Position numbers and translations under genes: made by a program. A stretch of DNA of 29,677 bases from positions 1 through 29,677 of the forward strand of contig CARUQW010000014.1 of NCBI GenBank assembly GCA_949077355.1. The letters are read 5' to 3'. The notes under the pieces are model-generated. The model did not search any database. It saw only the letters and a program-made list of their open reading frames with translations, and was not told where the DNA came from. The DNA is from an uncultured Clostridia bacterium (lineage in GTDB: Bacteria > Bacillota > Clostridia > TANB77 > CAG-508). Shown here one piece after another: positions 29,647-29,677 of this stretch. Every line of letters starts with the position of its first letter. The first letter of the stretch is position 1.

Positions 29647-29677
29647 CCAATGGTCTCGAAAAAATAGAGAATTTGGA

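Noticed and set aside
1..29677. CRISPR array or rRNA genes
   Set aside because: No regularly spaced repeats and no rRNA motifs were seen anywhere in the window.
29625..29677. Insertion-sequence end at the window edge
   Set aside because: The hairpin GGCTGCT/AGTAGCC is suggestive, but only 50 bases are visible and no transposase can be read.

Overview
The window looks like chromosome of a low-GC, spore-forming member of the Clostridia, probably an uncultured gut lineage. Evidence: AT-rich codons throughout, strong AGGAGG ribosome binding sites, sporulation genes (yqfC, yqfD, bofA, pdaA), an agr-type quorum-sensing locus and a glmS ribozyme. I cannot name the genus.

Layout. (1) 1-4370, minus strand: the start of the S10 ribosomal protein operon (rpsJ, rplC, rplD, rplW, rplB, rpsS, rplV) with a consensus promoter and a leader carrying an intrinsic terminator. 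A 380-base insertion with a 118-base palindrome separates rplW from rplB. (2) 4428-5424: L-lactate dehydrogenase. (3) 5501-9968, minus: a five-gene operon of two coiled-coil proteins, a substrate-binding protein fused to an OmpA-like domain, a permease and an ATPase. Its codon use is unlike its neighbours, and it is probably acquired. (4) 9970-11400: a DUF4364 protein and a membrane zinc peptidase. (5) 11558-17242, minus: ylbF, DUF3048, ybeY, an unknown 401-residue protein, yqfD, yqfC and pdaA, with a 188-base palindrome between the last two. (6) 17440-20526: an agr locus split into two convergent units, agrA-agrC (plus) and agrB-agrD (minus). agrC has a +1 frame break. (7) 20736-21289: a tRNA-Met gene and a copy of its 3' half, bracketing a tiny locus that looks like an Fst/par-type type I toxin-antitoxin. 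It has a 22-codon peptide gene, convergent consensus promoters, a shared bidirectional terminator, and direct repeats that let the antisense RNA pair across the toxin start codon. (8) 21333-23763, minus: an unknown small protein, a 2,4-diaminopentanoate dehydrogenase-like enzyme and MTA/SAH nucleosidase. (9) 23986-26018: glmS ribozyme and glmS. (10) 26048-27110, minus: a degenerate receiver-like protein, bofA (also with a +1 frame break) and its usual partner DUF2508. (11) 27289-29607: a VirD4/TraG-type coupling ATPase.

The most interesting items are the toxin-antitoxin candidate inside a tRNA-Met half-duplication, the two frame breaks that both fall on an in-frame CGG codon, the SBP-OmpA transporter operon, and a family of GGGACG(T/G)TCC palindromes at gene ends. 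All calls come from reading the sequence; no database search was run.
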